DNA from: JACQZO01 sp964512325 | Lineage (GTDB): Bacteria > Patescibacteriota > Gracilibacteria > RBG-16-42-10 | Length of the DNA: 64,000 bases | Direction: 5' to 3' | Assembly: GCA_964512325.1 (NCBI GenBank) | Contig: CAZEGN010000003.1 | Location: 35,210 to 99,209 of the forward strand | Part shown: positions 32,901 to 41,962 of the stretch, piece by piece | Layout: each line of letters opens with the position of its first letter | How positions within the stretch are numbered: position 1 is the stretch's first letter | The notes under the pieces: generated by a model | Databases searched by the model: none | Seen by the model: only the letters and a program-made list of their open reading frames with translations | Told to the model about the DNA's origin: nothing | Program-made: the position numbers and the translations under genes

Positions 32901-34769
32901 CTATTTTTGCGCTTGCTTTGATCTGCGTGCGGCTGCGGTTGCTCTTAGCTCATCAAATCTTGCTCGTAAGCTTCTTATGCGTTCGCTGCGAGTATCCTGC
33001 TGTGCGTCTGGGATGTTATCACCGGTATCGGCTACAGTCGTTCTAACAGCACTTGCTGGTTGTGTACTATGTCGCTCTGCTTGATGATGAATAGTTCTTA
33101 GTGTGGGTAATGCAATATTTACAAATGAGCTATTGCTATCACCAATATTTACTTCAAAAAGTTGAGTGCCATCATTGTTGCTGCCAAAGTGGCTAATATG
33201 AACCACTTCTTGATTGTTTCTAGTATGAAGATTTACACCGAGACCAATGCGATGGGCAAGATTTTGTGCTAAGTAACCCAATTCTGTTGCACTAAGTTCG
33301 CTAGTAGGATAGAGACCGGCGATCATGGCTTGACCGTTGGGTGATTGCAGCGCTGAAATTAACCCTCGTTCAATGCTGGCATGGCGGAGTTGCTCTTTTG
33401 CTAGTCCGGCGTGGACTGAGCCGCGAGCAGTAATAGTTTCAGTTGTGGCATCGACTCTTGCTGCTAGATTGTTGTTGCTTGCTTGTGGTCTGATAGTTGG
33501 GCTTGTGGTTGGGGTGGTGTTTGCAGCTGCGGCTTGTGTTTGTGTGGTTTTATAAGGGCCCACATGAAGCAGGGCTAATGCTGCTGCGAAACCCAATGAG
33601 CGCCATGAAGATCTGTTCTGTGGTTTAGCGGTAGTAGCATTTTCAGTCTTGCCTTTTAAAATGGAGCGAAACCAGGACTTTGCTCTTTCGACTATATTGG
33701 GCTTCTGAGGCGTTTCAACAGTAGTAGTCGTAGGAGCTTGGGTAGTGTTGATGGGGGCAGGAGCAGCCATTTGTGGCTCGGAGATGGTGCCTATTCTATT
33801 GCTTAAACCAATAAGCTCTGGCCCAATAGATGCATTTGATAGGGTGATGCTTTTTCCTAAAAGAGATTCGGCAATTGTTATTGCCATTGGATGCTCACTG
33901 TGGTTCTCAATGCTGCTAATCATCATTTTGCCACCATTTGTCTTTCCTATTATCTTTAGCTGAATAGGCTGGGCTTGGTTAGATTTTTCTTTTTGATGAT
34001 AGCTAACATTAAATGTGACATTGCTGAGATCTGGTGCTACCACTTGGCTGTTAATACGCAAGTAAGGAGATGTTCCGGCTGGAAGTGATTGCTCTATCAA
34101 AGCAAGAAATGCCTGATGAGTAGTTGCTAACAATTGATCACGTTCAGGGTTAAAGAAATCACCATCGGTATAAGCAGCTTTGAGACGAGAAAAGTAATTA
34201 ATCAAATTAACATAAAGCCTTGCTATTTCTGGATACTGACTGTGATGAGCAAGTAATCGTTTGTTTCCGGCTAGGAGCTTCCAAATTTCAGTGTGGAAGC
34301 TGGTATAGCAGGCGGAGAACTTGACAGTGTCAGATTGTGCCGGTTTTAATGTATTGAAGAACTTTAAGGTGTCATTTAGTTGTTTAAATTCTGCGATATT
34401 AAATGCAGTATCCTGAGCGAAGATTTGTTGTAAAGATGCGAGATCATTTTGAATGAGTGTTTTATTGATACCTAAGTATCCGGCGGCGTCGCGGAAAGAG
34501 CGAATAGGTGGCAAGTACGCTTCTGGTGCTACGTATTCCAAGAGTTTATCAGGGGAAATCTGTGTCGCCTGCAATGCTTCTCGAAAGCCTGCGCTTTTTC
34601 TGATTTCTTGGCTTACTACTATGGAAGGTTCCTCTCGGCTCAGGTCTTTAAGTTTGGCTTGCACCGCTTCAGCAGTAGCATGATAAGCTGGGTCGATAAT
34701 AATACTGGGCTCGGCAGCTGGGGCTGAGTCGGTTTTTTCTCTGAGTCTTCTATCGCTATCAAGAGCCAT
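32901..34769 (-). CDS. Uncharacterised bitopic protein, 622 aa
   Basis: No family recognised. Layout: a ~370-residue N-terminal region that looks soluble and partly helical, a basic stretch (SWFRSILKGK), one short hydrophobic segment (SLGFAAALALLHVG) near residue 400, a Thr/Ala/Asn-rich linker, then a ~100-residue folded-looking region containing LSATELGYLAQNLAHRIGL, and a charged, helical C-terminal tail. The next gene upstream has the same plan and may be a diverged paralogue. A TATAAT box lies at 34795-34790, about 20 bp before the start, so this gene probably has its own promoter. Confidence 0.75.
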   Translation of the reverse strand: MALDSDRRLREKTDSAPAAEPSIIIDPAYHATAEAVQAKLKDLSREEPSIVVSQEIRKSAGFREALQATQISPDKLLEYVAPEAYLPPIRSFRDAAGYLGINKTLIQNDLASLQQIFAQDTAFNIAEFKQLNDTLKFFNTLKPAQSDTVKFSACYTSFHTEIWKLLAGNKRLLAHHSQYPEIARLYVNLINYFSRLKAAYTDGDFFNPERDQLLATTHQAFLALIEQSLPAGTSPYLRINSQVVAPDLSNVTFNVSYHQKEKSNQAQPIQLKIIGKTNGGKMMISSIENHSEHPMAITIAESLLGKSITLSNASIGPELIGLSNRIGTISEPQMAAPAPINTTQAPTTTTVETPQKPNIVERAKSWFRSILKGKTENATTAKPQNRSSWRSLGFAAALALLHVGPYKTTQTQAAAANTTPTTSPTIRPQASNNNLAARVDATTETITARGSVHAGLAKEQLRHASIERGLISALQSPNGQAMIAGLYPTSELSATELGYLAQNLAHRIGLGVNLHTRNNQEVVHISHFGSNNDGTQLFEVNIGDSNSSFVNIALPTLRTIHHQAERHSTQPASAVRTTVADTGDNIPDAQQDTRSERIRSLRARFDELRATAAARRSKQAQK

Positions 34770-34789
34770 GTTTTTAAATAACTCTTATT

Positions 34790-34795
34790 ATTATA
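34790..34795 (-). promoter_or_regulatory. Possible -10 element of the 622-aa gene
   Basis: Perfect TATAAT on the minus strand 21 bp before the ATG at 34769, in the 62-bp gap between the two paired genes. No good -35 at the right spacing. Confidence 0.35.
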
Positions 34796-34831
34796 CAACA
34801 AGTTGTCACTGTTCGCTACTTTTTGGGGTGG

Positions 34832-36841
34832 CTAGCGAAATAAGCTTTGCCAAAAGCCCTTTATTCTTTGTTTCCAGGTGCGGTTTTGATCAAGACGGGT
34901 CAGTGCTATCTGTTGTTTTGATTCATCCCAATAGCGACTTTGAGTTGCGGGCATGAATTGTTGATAAGCTAATGAGTCTGGGTCAAGATACGTTTTCGCC
35001 TGTGATTCAGCAATATTTGGGATGCTGGCACTTGTTACTGGCGTGTCATAATTGCCGGTTACAGTTTGTAACAGCTGGCTATAAGCAGGCGACTCTGGAT
35101 CCACATAGCGTTGGGTAGGCTCTATATTTGCTGCCACATTGGTACTTTCACTAATAGTAGTCACCGGCACTGTGTAAAGTTCTATGCCTTGACGGTCTTT
35201 ATGAATAAGCTGGACGACAGTTCCGACCTGTTGTAACTCAAAGGTATCACCAATATGCGTATGAAAGGCGTGTCCTGAGCGTAGCCAGGTAGGAAGACGA
35301 CTATCAGTTTCACCATGGGCACGTTTCGCTCTTAATGCAATATTAGCTCTTGCTCGTGTTTGGCCCAGGATACTGTTGGGACTGTTGCTAGCGATAGCGT
35401 GGATTTGATTAGCACTTAGTTGTACTTTGGTTTGTCTGCGTAATAATGTCTGTAGGGCATGCTCAACGTTTGCTGTCCTTGCAGAATTTGGCGAAAAGCT
35501 TGCCAAGGTGATTGTTTCCGGTTGAGCGACAGCACGTGCGACAACAAAACTTCTATTAGTTGAGTTTTGTGTAGCAATTGGTGCTACTGTGTTATTTCTT
35601 GGTGCAGGAACAGCTGGTCCTTGTCTTGTTGTTTCGGCCACTTGCTGTTTATTTGCAGACACCACAGTGCTACTTGTGGGTCTTTCGCAAACCATAAATG
35701 CTGCGACAAGCGCAGTTGCTAGGCCTAAACGTTGTTTATTGGCAATGCTTGGTGTGAATAAATTGCTCAATGTGCGGCGTGCAGATTGTGTCGTTGCTGC
35801 AAGACCGCTATAGCGGTCTTGTTCTCCTGTTACTACAAGATAAGATCTTTGAATAAGCTTGCCAAATTCCTCATCATGATCAAGACGAACCGGATTTTTA
35901 ACTAGCTCTCTATTAATCTTGCTAAGTTTCTTTTGCATGCCGTGATGATGTCTTATCGCTCTGATTTCAAATACATTCTCACTATTATTGAGAATGCAGG
36001 TGCCAAGTACTAGCTCAAGTCCTACTGTGCCATCAATTAAAATATGATACGTGTATGTGCCTTCATCTTTATCAAGAGGAATTTGGGCTTGAGATTCGAT
36101 CGTATGTTGAACATCTCTAATTGTAATATGCTTGGGGCAATATATTGCTGTTTGGCTTTGTAGGTCAACCGTTCTGTCTTGTGTATCTTCTGCTTCTTTA
36201 GCAGTAACAGCAGCTAGTGCCTGCTCTAGAGCAGTGGCGCAACTAATGAGACATTTATCGAAGTATTGAAATTCTGTAGTAGTCTGATCATTTTGCCGTG
36301 TGTGAAAAAGTCCTGCCATTCGAGCAAGGTCCTCTCTTGGTACACTATTGCAAATGTGACTCCAAGCGATTTCTGCATCCCGATAACTTTTTGCATTGAG
36401 TAGCGAGTCACGAGCATTTTTTATGGCGAGGGATGGTGTAATACCTTTTATTTCTAAATATTCGTTCACATCCTGGTCAAGACGCTTTCTTACCACACGC
36501 AATCTCCACACTGCCAACTCTCGATGTTTCTTGTTTACTAATGCTAATGCCTGAGCAAGAATGCCTCTTACGTAGGCCGATTTTAATAGTGTTCTGGTCG
36601 TTTTCCCTGAGTCATCTTTTATGTCTACTGTGGTACGCGCATTTTGGCTAACTACTGCTAGGTCACCTGTAAGTTCAGTGATGTGTCTGATGAGGTCGGT
36701 AGTGATTTCAAAATGACGGTGAAAATTAAAATCATTAACAGCTCTCATTACTTCTCTCATCACCGTATTAGAGAGACTGAACCTTGTGTCTTCTCTTGGG
36801 CTACTTACTGCTAGGTTTTCTGGGTTTGATTTAAATGTCAT
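34832..36841 (-). CDS. Uncharacterised bitopic protein, 669 aa, same architecture as its downstream neighbour
   Basis: No family recognised. The N-terminal ~350 residues look soluble (helical first part, then a beta-rich section with ILIDGTVGLELVLGTCIL and VFEIRAIRHHHG). A single hydrophobic segment (LGLATALVAAFMV) follows basic KQR near residue 375, then a Ser/Thr/Ala-rich linker, then a C-terminal region with LSANQIHAIASNSPNSIL and GDTFELQQVGTVVQLIHK. The tail ends in basic, aromatic residues. Start is ATG 36841 (in-frame 36856 is weaker). Both proteins may present small domains outside while the large N-terminal domain stays in the cytoplasm; orientation is inferred from the basic residues only. 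Confidence 0.75.
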   Translation of the reverse strand: MTFKSNPENLAVSSPREDTRFSLSNTVMREVMRAVNDFNFHRHFEITTDLIRHITELTGDLAVVSQNARTTVDIKDDSGKTTRTLLKSAYVRGILAQALALVNKKHRELAVWRLRVVRKRLDQDVNEYLEIKGITPSLAIKNARDSLLNAKSYRDAEIAWSHICNSVPREDLARMAGLFHTRQNDQTTTEFQYFDKCLISCATALEQALAAVTAKEAEDTQDRTVDLQSQTAIYCPKHITIRDVQHTIESQAQIPLDKDEGTYTYHILIDGTVGLELVLGTCILNNSENVFEIRAIRHHHGMQKKLSKINRELVKNPVRLDHDEEFGKLIQRSYLVVTGEQDRYSGLAATTQSARRTLSNLFTPSIANKQRLGLATALVAAFMVCERPTSSTVVSANKQQVAETTRQGPAVPAPRNNTVAPIATQNSTNRSFVVARAVAQPETITLASFSPNSARTANVEHALQTLLRRQTKVQLSANQIHAIASNSPNSILGQTRARANIALRAKRAHGETDSRLPTWLRSGHAFHTHIGDTFELQQVGTVVQLIHKDRQGIELYTVPVTTISESTNVAANIEPTQRYVDPESPAYSQLLQTVTGNYDTPVTSASIPNIAESQAKTYLDPDSLAYQQFMPATQSRYWDESKQQIALTRLDQNRTWKQRIKGFWQSLFR

Positions 36842-36930
36842 AGCGATAATCAACAAATCATGCTGTTGTGTTATTTTAACAGCTTGGTCTAGCTTGTCAA
36901 AGATGTGCTGTAATTGCTTATCTGAATTTT

Positions 36931-38391
36931 TTACTTCGCTGCCTGAAATATCTCTTGGCCAGCAATAAGTTCGAGCACATTATTGTCATCAGTTTGAATG
37001 CGCTTGCTATTAAAGCTGGTTGTGGCTTGTGGTGGATAGGCAGACCAGATATGAGCTAGTTCGGGATGTTGTAATTCAGTTTGCTGAGCGACTTCCGTTT
37101 GCCAGGGCGTAGAGCTACCAATCAGAATTGTATTGTAGCCATTATTGGTATTGATAGTGTAAATATAGGGAAAACTGGTATGAACTGTTGCTGCTACATA
37201 GCTATCTAGCTCGGAAGTATTGGTGCTATGAGCAATGTTTATTGCAAGGATGCCATTAGGTGTTAAATGCTGCTTTGCTAAAGCAAAAAACTCTTGGGTA
37301 GAAACATGTACAGGAATGTTGAGATTGTGATAAGCGTCAAGCACGATAAGGTCATACTTCTCAGCTGTTTGGTTTAAAAAGCTACGTGCATCATCAATCA
37401 CTAGGTTAAGATTGGGTTTACTCAGATCAAAGTAAGTTTTGGCAGCATCGATAATCTTTCCGTCAATTTCAACACCGGTCATGCGCATCTCAGGAAAGTA
37501 ATGGCTAAATAAGCTACTGATATTGCCACCAGCTACTCCCAAAAGGAGAGTGTTTTCTGTAGCTCTCGAGAAAGGAATGCCTAAGAAATAATCCCAATAG
37601 TTGTGGGTTAAAAGACTATCAGCTCTTCTCATGGAATGCACACCGAAGGGAGCATCCAATTGTAAAAAACGGGTATTGTTCTTCGCATAGATATTAATGT
37701 AGCCATAGCTAGATTCGGTTTGGAAAATGCTATCGGCATTAGCGAAGGTCGGCTTGGCAAAGATAAAAAGTAGTGCGGTGACTAATGGTAATAGCCATAG
37801 CCACTTTTTTCTGAGCCCAATTACTGCTGTTAGCATTAACAGAAAAGCAAACAGAAGTGTTGTTCTTAAGCTGCCTAATAGAGGAATAGTGAGTACTGCC
37901 GGTAGAAATGTACCCAGCAAGCTGCCTAGTGTGGATAAGGCGTAAAGCTTGCCAGCTTCTTGGCCCAAATCGTTTAGGTGTACAGCATAGAGCTTGAGCA
38001 CAAATGGTGAGACCATGCCCATCACAGTAAATGGCGGCAAAAAAAGCAGGGCGGTTACACCTACTGCGGCAATAATCAAAGAATAGCCAATGCCTGACAT
38101 AATGATGTTCTGTAAGAGCCAAGTGCTAACCCAAGGCAGAACGGTGAACCATATACTTGCACCTAATAAAAGCCAATAAAGAACAGTTGGTCGCGGATAT
38201 TTGTCAGCAACTTTGCCGCCATAGTAATAGCCAATTGAGAGTGCCAGCAACACAATGCCAATAATACTAGTCCAGACGAATAGAGAGGTGCCAAAGTATG
38301 GAGCCAGGATGCGAGATGCGTTTACTTCTAATGCCATTAGACTCATGCCAGAAACGAATGTGGTCCAGAGAAGAAAGCGATTAGAGCGCAT
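36931..38391 (-). CDS. Membrane protein with spermidine-synthase-like domain
   Basis: 486 residues. The N-terminal ~210 residues hold about seven membrane segments starting MSLMALEVNASRILAPYFG, the signature of the MFS-like half found in fused 'spermidine synthase' proteins. The C-terminal half is a Rossmann methyltransferase fold: LLLGVAGGNISSLFSHYFP (usually GGGxG), MTGVEIDGKII and VIDDARSFL with the Asp pair of aminopropyltransferases, then DLIVLDAYHN. Substrate is unproven: fused members often lack polyamine synthase activity. The gap after its start (38392-38846) is long. Confidence 0.82.
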   Translation of the reverse strand: MRSNRFLLWTTFVSGMSLMALEVNASRILAPYFGTSLFVWTSIIGIVLLALSIGYYYGGKVADKYPRPTVLYWLLLGASIWFTVLPWVSTWLLQNIIMSGIGYSLIIAAVGVTALLFLPPFTVMGMVSPFVLKLYAVHLNDLGQEAGKLYALSTLGSLLGTFLPAVLTIPLLGSLRTTLLFAFLLMLTAVIGLRKKWLWLLPLVTALLFIFAKPTFANADSIFQTESSYGYINIYAKNNTRFLQLDAPFGVHSMRRADSLLTHNYWDYFLGIPFSRATENTLLLGVAGGNISSLFSHYFPEMRMTGVEIDGKIIDAAKTYFDLSKPNLNLVIDDARSFLNQTAEKYDLIVLDAYHNLNIPVHVSTQEFFALAKQHLTPNGILAINIAHSTNTSELDSYVAATVHTSFPYIYTINTNNGYNTILIGSSTPWQTEVAQQTELQHPELAHIWSAYPPQATTSFNSKRIQTDDNNVLELIAGQEIFQAAK

Positions 38392-38799
38392 GGGGGATGG
38401 GGATTATAAATTATGGATGATAGATTATAGATGCGGAAGGGGCGAGGAAATAGTAGCAGAAGAGGGGAAGAATGCTAAATTTGAAAAAAGTTCAGATGAA
38501 AAGCTGAAAGATGTTTTTATTCCTAATTCCTTACACTAAAAAGCAACCCTCCTGAGCGCGTGATGTGTGAGCGAGTGATTCCCCTGAATAAATCTAGGGT
38601 GGTGTCCTCAGTCTCGAATTCCACGGAACCAAGACGATATTGAACTCCTGAAAGCACTGTTGTAGAGGAAAATATGCTCACACTTTAGCCGCGAGAACAA
38701 AGAAGAGTCACGACTGAAATTTACCACAAGACGCAAAGATGAACAATTCTAAGGACGCACAAATTGCAATTCGCAATTTACCACCTGTTTGCCATGACA
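38392..38799. other. Gene-poor gap with word repeats
   Basis: No gene is supported. 38403-38432 has the words attataaattatggatgatag and 38759-38782 has aattgcaattcgcaattta. The middle (38540-38740) has no low-complexity bias, no long frame and no clear RNA fold; agggtggtgtcc at 38615 superficially recalls a T-box but lacks the TGGNACC core. Confidence 0.5.
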
Positions 38800-38828
38800 T
38801 TGTCCATTTTTACTCTTTCTGCTATAGT
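38800..38828 (+). promoter_or_regulatory. Promoter of the kinase-like gene
   Basis: TTGTCC (38800-38805), 17-bp spacer, TATAGT (38823-38828) with an extended TGC. The predicted start point leaves a leader of about 12 nt before ATG 38847, which rules out the longer upstream start at 38739. Confidence 0.6.
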
Positions 38829-38846
38829 CTTCTGTCAATAAATTTT

Positions 38847-39551
38847 ATGACAACAGGAAAACATCTTACTTTAGTAGGAGAACAATTAGGTGAAGGTGCT
38901 GATCATAGGGTGTTTGGTCATCGTAAAAGACCTGATTTGGTTGTGAAAGTGCCTAAAAAAGCCCGGCCTGTCGCTGCAGTGAGTGCAGATCTAAATGCAT
39001 GTCAAAAACACTTTGCTGAATTTTTACCTTGGACGGCTTTGCATATTGAACGAGATGGGAAATACTGCATTCATCAGGAAAAAATTGAGGGTGTTCAGCA
39101 TCTTACATTGGAATTACTAAAGACAAATGAGGATATTAGAAGACAATTTCATGCGCTTTTAAGTACTGATCAGCAGGCGGTAAAGATGCATGGTATTGCT
39201 TATGATTATTTTGGTTTGGAGGGGGGAGCAAAGTCACTATTAACACTATTTGATGGCCATCGCGGAGCTTTGTTAGACAAGATGGTGGTGACACCTGGAT
39301 TGCAAATGGGGCTATGGCTCAAAGGAGCAGGTATGTTTCCCCTTATGCCAGCCAAGGCTATTGAGTGGTGGCGTGATAAGGCATTGGCGCCTCAAATGGC
39401 TAATGTGGTTGTAGGTAGGGATGCAGAGGGAAAGTTGAGGCTCTACACACCAGATATTGCTGTGCTTCACATTGCTGACCGGAAAGCATGGTTGCATGAT
39501 CAGTGGAATCGCTTACTGATGCGTCAGTTCTTTGGCGAAGTGCTGAAATAG
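38847..39551 (+). CDS. Protein-kinase-like fold protein
   Basis: 234 residues. The N-terminus looks like a kinase N-lobe: GEQLGEGADHRVFGH is a glycine-loop-like turn and LVVKVPKKA carries the candidate VAIK-type Lys. The HRD and DFG motifs are not evident; HGIAYDYFGLEGGAKSL may take the catalytic-loop position with Asp, and RLYTPDIAVLHI the metal-binding strand. It could be an active aminoglycoside/choline-kinase-like enzyme or a pseudokinase. An in-frame start at 38739 is rejected: its extra residues are encoded by a word repeat and by the promoter. Next to mutY on the same strand but with its own promoter. Confidence 0.6.
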   Translation: MTTGKHLTLVGEQLGEGADHRVFGHRKRPDLVVKVPKKARPVAAVSADLNACQKHFAEFLPWTALHIERDGKYCIHQEKIEGVQHLTLELLKTNEDIRRQFHALLSTDQQAVKMHGIAYDYFGLEGGAKSLLTLFDGHRGALLDKMVVTPGLQMGLWLKGAGMFPLMPAKAIEWWRDKALAPQMANVVVGRDAEGKLRLYTPDIAVLHIADRKAWLHDQWNRLLMRQFFGEVLK

Positions 39552-39573
39552 CAGCACAAGCTGCGTCGTTTCT

Positions 39574-39581
39574 GTTATAGT
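39574..39581 (+). promoter_or_regulatory. Extended -10 promoter of mutY
   Basis: TGT followed by TATAGT (39576-39581). No -35 consensus. Predicted leader about 13 nt before ATG 39601, so a GTG at 39586 is unlikely to be the start. Confidence 0.45.
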
Positions 39582-39600
39582 AGCTGTGCTTAGAAAGACT

Positions 39601-40485
39601 ATGGCTTCTTTTGCAGATTTAATTTTGGAGTGGTTTCAGCAATTTGGACGCACACATTTGCCATGGCGTGAAAGCTCTGATCCATATGCTATTTGTGTGT
39701 CTGAGTTTATGTTGCAGCAAACTCAAGTAGAGCGTGTGATTCCGAAATACCAAGCTTGGCTCGAGGCCTTTCCTAACTGGGAAGCTTTAGCAAATGCAAA
39801 CACTGCAATGGTTCTTAGATTGTGGTCTGGTTTAGGATATAACTCTCGTGCTTTACGACTGCAAAAGCTGGCGCGTACAGTTGTGGCAGAGCATCAAGGG
39901 AAGTTGCCCAGTGATGAACACATACTGTTAAGTTTGCCTGGAATTGGTCCTTATACTGTTGCGGCGATTAGAGCCTTTGCCTTTCAGCAGGAACAAGTAG
40001 TGATTGATACGAATATTGAGCGAATTGTGCTCCGTTTCTTCTGGGGTAAACCAGCACTGCGTAGAGATGAGATTGCTGAGTTGCTACATACGATTATTGT
40101 CGAAAAACATCATAAAGGTACTGTCTTTTCTCGAGTTTTCTTTCAGGCTTTGATGGACTTTGGGGCTGCTGTCTGTAAGGCTAAACCAGTTTGCACAATT
40201 TGTCCTTTGCGTGCAGATTGTGTGGCTTTTCGTACAAAAAGCTTTCTGGTAAAACGGCCCAAGCAATCACATTTTGCTCATTCACGGCGTTTTTATCGAG
40301 GACAACTTTTAAAGACTTTAAGCAAAATTGGTCGCATAACTTTGCTGGATTTGGAGACAAATTATGATATTCAAAAATACACCTGGGCTGAAATTGTGCA
40401 AGGACTAAAAAAAGACGGATTGCTCACAGTCCATGAAAAGAAACAGGCATACATCACGCTACCAGAGGAGCATGGAGGTTTATGA
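39601..40485 (+). CDS. mutY: Adenine DNA glycosylase MutY lacking the NUDIX-like domain
   Basis: 294 residues. HhH-GPD glycosylase that removes A opposite 8-oxoG. Catalytic Glu35 is in SEFMLQQTQVERVIPKY, the HhH is LPGIGPYTVAAI and the catalytic Asp136 is in VIDTNIERIV. An iron-sulfur loop Cys192-x5-Cys198-x2-Cys201-x5-Cys207 follows, one residue shorter than the usual x6 first spacing. The C-terminal ~85 residues look like a short helical or winged-helix piece (KYTWAEIVQGLKKDGLL), not the ~110-residue NUDIX-like domain that recognises 8-oxoG in E. coli MutY. The 3' end overlaps the convergent znuB by 6 bp. Confidence 0.88.
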   Translation: MASFADLILEWFQQFGRTHLPWRESSDPYAICVSEFMLQQTQVERVIPKYQAWLEAFPNWEALANANTAMVLRLWSGLGYNSRALRLQKLARTVVAEHQGKLPSDEHILLSLPGIGPYTVAAIRAFAFQQEQVVIDTNIERIVLRFFWGKPALRRDEIAELLHTIIVEKHHKGTVFSRVFFQALMDFGAAVCKAKPVCTICPLRADCVAFRTKSFLVKRPKQSHFAHSRRFYRGQLLKTLSKIGRITLLDLETNYDIQKYTWAEIVQGLKKDGLLTVHEKKQAYITLPEEHGGL

Positions 40486-41292
40486 TCTGATCCTTTTAAA
40501 TAAACTGACGATGATAAAACAGCTGGTCCCGCATAGAATAATGGTAGGGCCACTAGGTAGATCAAAACTATAAGAGCTGTACAGACCTAGAATGGTCATT
40601 AACTCGGCAAATATAAAAGATAATGCCATGCTGGCTTTCAGACTGCGGGCGACTGTAAGTGCTGTTGCCGCGGGGATAATGAGCAATGCGCTAAGTAGCA
40701 ATACACCGATAATTTTAATCGTGATTGCTGTTGTTAATGCTAGTAGCAACACAAATAGATAGTTGTAAAACTTGGTTGCTACACCTTTCGTATGAGCTAA
40801 CTCACGATCAATGGTAATCATGAGTAAAGACTTGTAGGTGAAGATACTGATAATGATGCTTATCACCATGACCCCGGCTATTAACAGCAAATCGGCATTT
40901 TGAATGGCCAAAATATCACCAAATAAATATTGAAAGAGCTCCGTTCTGAAGCCTGCTGATTTGCTGACTATTACTATGCCCAAGGCGAGTAGAGAAGAAT
41001 ACAGCAAAGCGATGTAAGTATCTGATGAGAGATGTGATTTCTCTTGTAACCAAGTGAGCAAAAAGGCAATGATGATGGAAATGATAAATACGGTAATAGT
41101 GGGCTCAATACCAAGTACTAGCCCTAAAGCAATGCCAGTAAAAGCAGCATGAGATAGTGTATCTCCTAAAAAGGCCATCTTTCTGCTAATCACCAAAAGG
41201 CCTAGCTGTGACGATAATAAAGCAACCATTACACCAGCTATCAAGGCGCGCAGCATGAATGCAAAGCTGAAGGGCTCAAGGATATTAATCAT
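40480..41292 (-). CDS. znuB: Zinc/manganese ABC importer permease
   Basis: 270-residue ABC-3 permease with about eight membrane helices. It opens with LEPFSFAFMLRALIAGVMVALLSS and has the family LGDTLSHAAFTGIALGL segment and a late LLLSALLIIPAATA helix. The ATG at 41292 overlaps the ATPase stop by 8 bp; a GTG at 41316 is in frame. It forms the membrane channel for the ZnuA-delivered metal. Zn versus Mn cannot be decided from sequence. Confidence 0.88.
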   Translation of the reverse strand: MINILEPFSFAFMLRALIAGVMVALLSSQLGLLVISRKMAFLGDTLSHAAFTGIALGLVLGIEPTITVFIISIIIAFLLTWLQEKSHLSSDTYIALLYSSLLALGIVIVSKSAGFRTELFQYLFGDILAIQNADLLLIAGVMVISIIISIFTYKSLLMITIDRELAHTKGVATKFYNYLFVLLLALTTAITIKIIGVLLLSALLIIPAATALTVARSLKASMALSFIFAELMTILGLYSSYSFDLPSGPTIILCGTSCFIIVSLFKRIRS

Positions 41293-41962
41293 GTTGGTGA
41301 TGATAATGCTGGTCACTAAATAGCTCTTGAAACTCTTGGCTTCGCACCACTAAGGCAGTTTTCCCTGAGCAGCAAACTTTCTGATTTAAGCATACGATGT
41401 CATCTGTGTTTTTGATAATGCTATCAATGTCATGAGAGACAATAATAATGCTTTTACCGGCTTGTTTTTCTGAGAGAATCAGTTGTCGTAACGCCTCATC
41501 ACTTTCAGAGTCAATACTAGCGCTGGGCTCGTCAAGCAAAATAAGATCAGGATTTTCTGCTAAGGCAATAATGAAAAATACTTTTTGTAGCTCACCACCT
41601 GATAATTGATAGAGGGGACTGTGTACAATATGATTTAGTTTTAAGCGTGCTAATAACTCTTTTGCCTTTGGGGTAGTGGCACGATAAATATGCAGTGCTT
41701 CACTTACTGTGATCGGCAAATCAAATGAATTTGGTGGTCTTTGGGGAAGATATCCAAAAGAAAGCGGCTTCTCAAAAACAATCTGTCCTGCTGACAATGG
41801 CACTAAACCGAGCAAGGCTTTTAAAATAGTAGATTTTCCGCCGCCATTAGGTCCCACTAAACCAATGACTTTGCCTTTCTCAATTTGAAAAGACACATCT
41901 TGAATAATGTCTTTTTGATTAACTCGAATTGAGATGTTGTTAATATTTACTAGTGGCATCAT
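41285..41962 (-). CDS. znuC: Zinc/manganese ABC importer ATPase
   Basis: 225 residues: Walker A GLVGPNGGGKSTILKAL, Q-loop GYLPQRPP, signature LSGGELQKVFFIIAL, Walker B LILLDEPSASID and H-loop VSHDID. The C-terminus ends DQHYHHQHD, a small His-rich tail that could bind metal, as seen in some ZnuC proteins. A 4-bp overlap with znuA. Confidence 0.92.
   Translation of the reverse strand: MMPLVNINNISIRVNQKDIIQDVSFQIEKGKVIGLVGPNGGGKSTILKALLGLVPLSAGQIVFEKPLSFGYLPQRPPNSFDLPITVSEALHIYRATTPKAKELLARLKLNHIVHSPLYQLSGGELQKVFFIIALAENPDLILLDEPSASIDSESDEALRQLILSEKQAGKSIIIVSHDIDSIIKNTDDIVCLNQKVCCSGKTALVVRSQEFQELFSDQHYHHQHD

Noticed and set aside
38540..38740. Possible T-box (agggtggtgtcc near 38615)
   Set aside because: The core is TGGTGTCC and not TGGNACC, no flanking antiterminator stems are seen, and the downstream kinase-like gene has its own promoter at 38800-38828.
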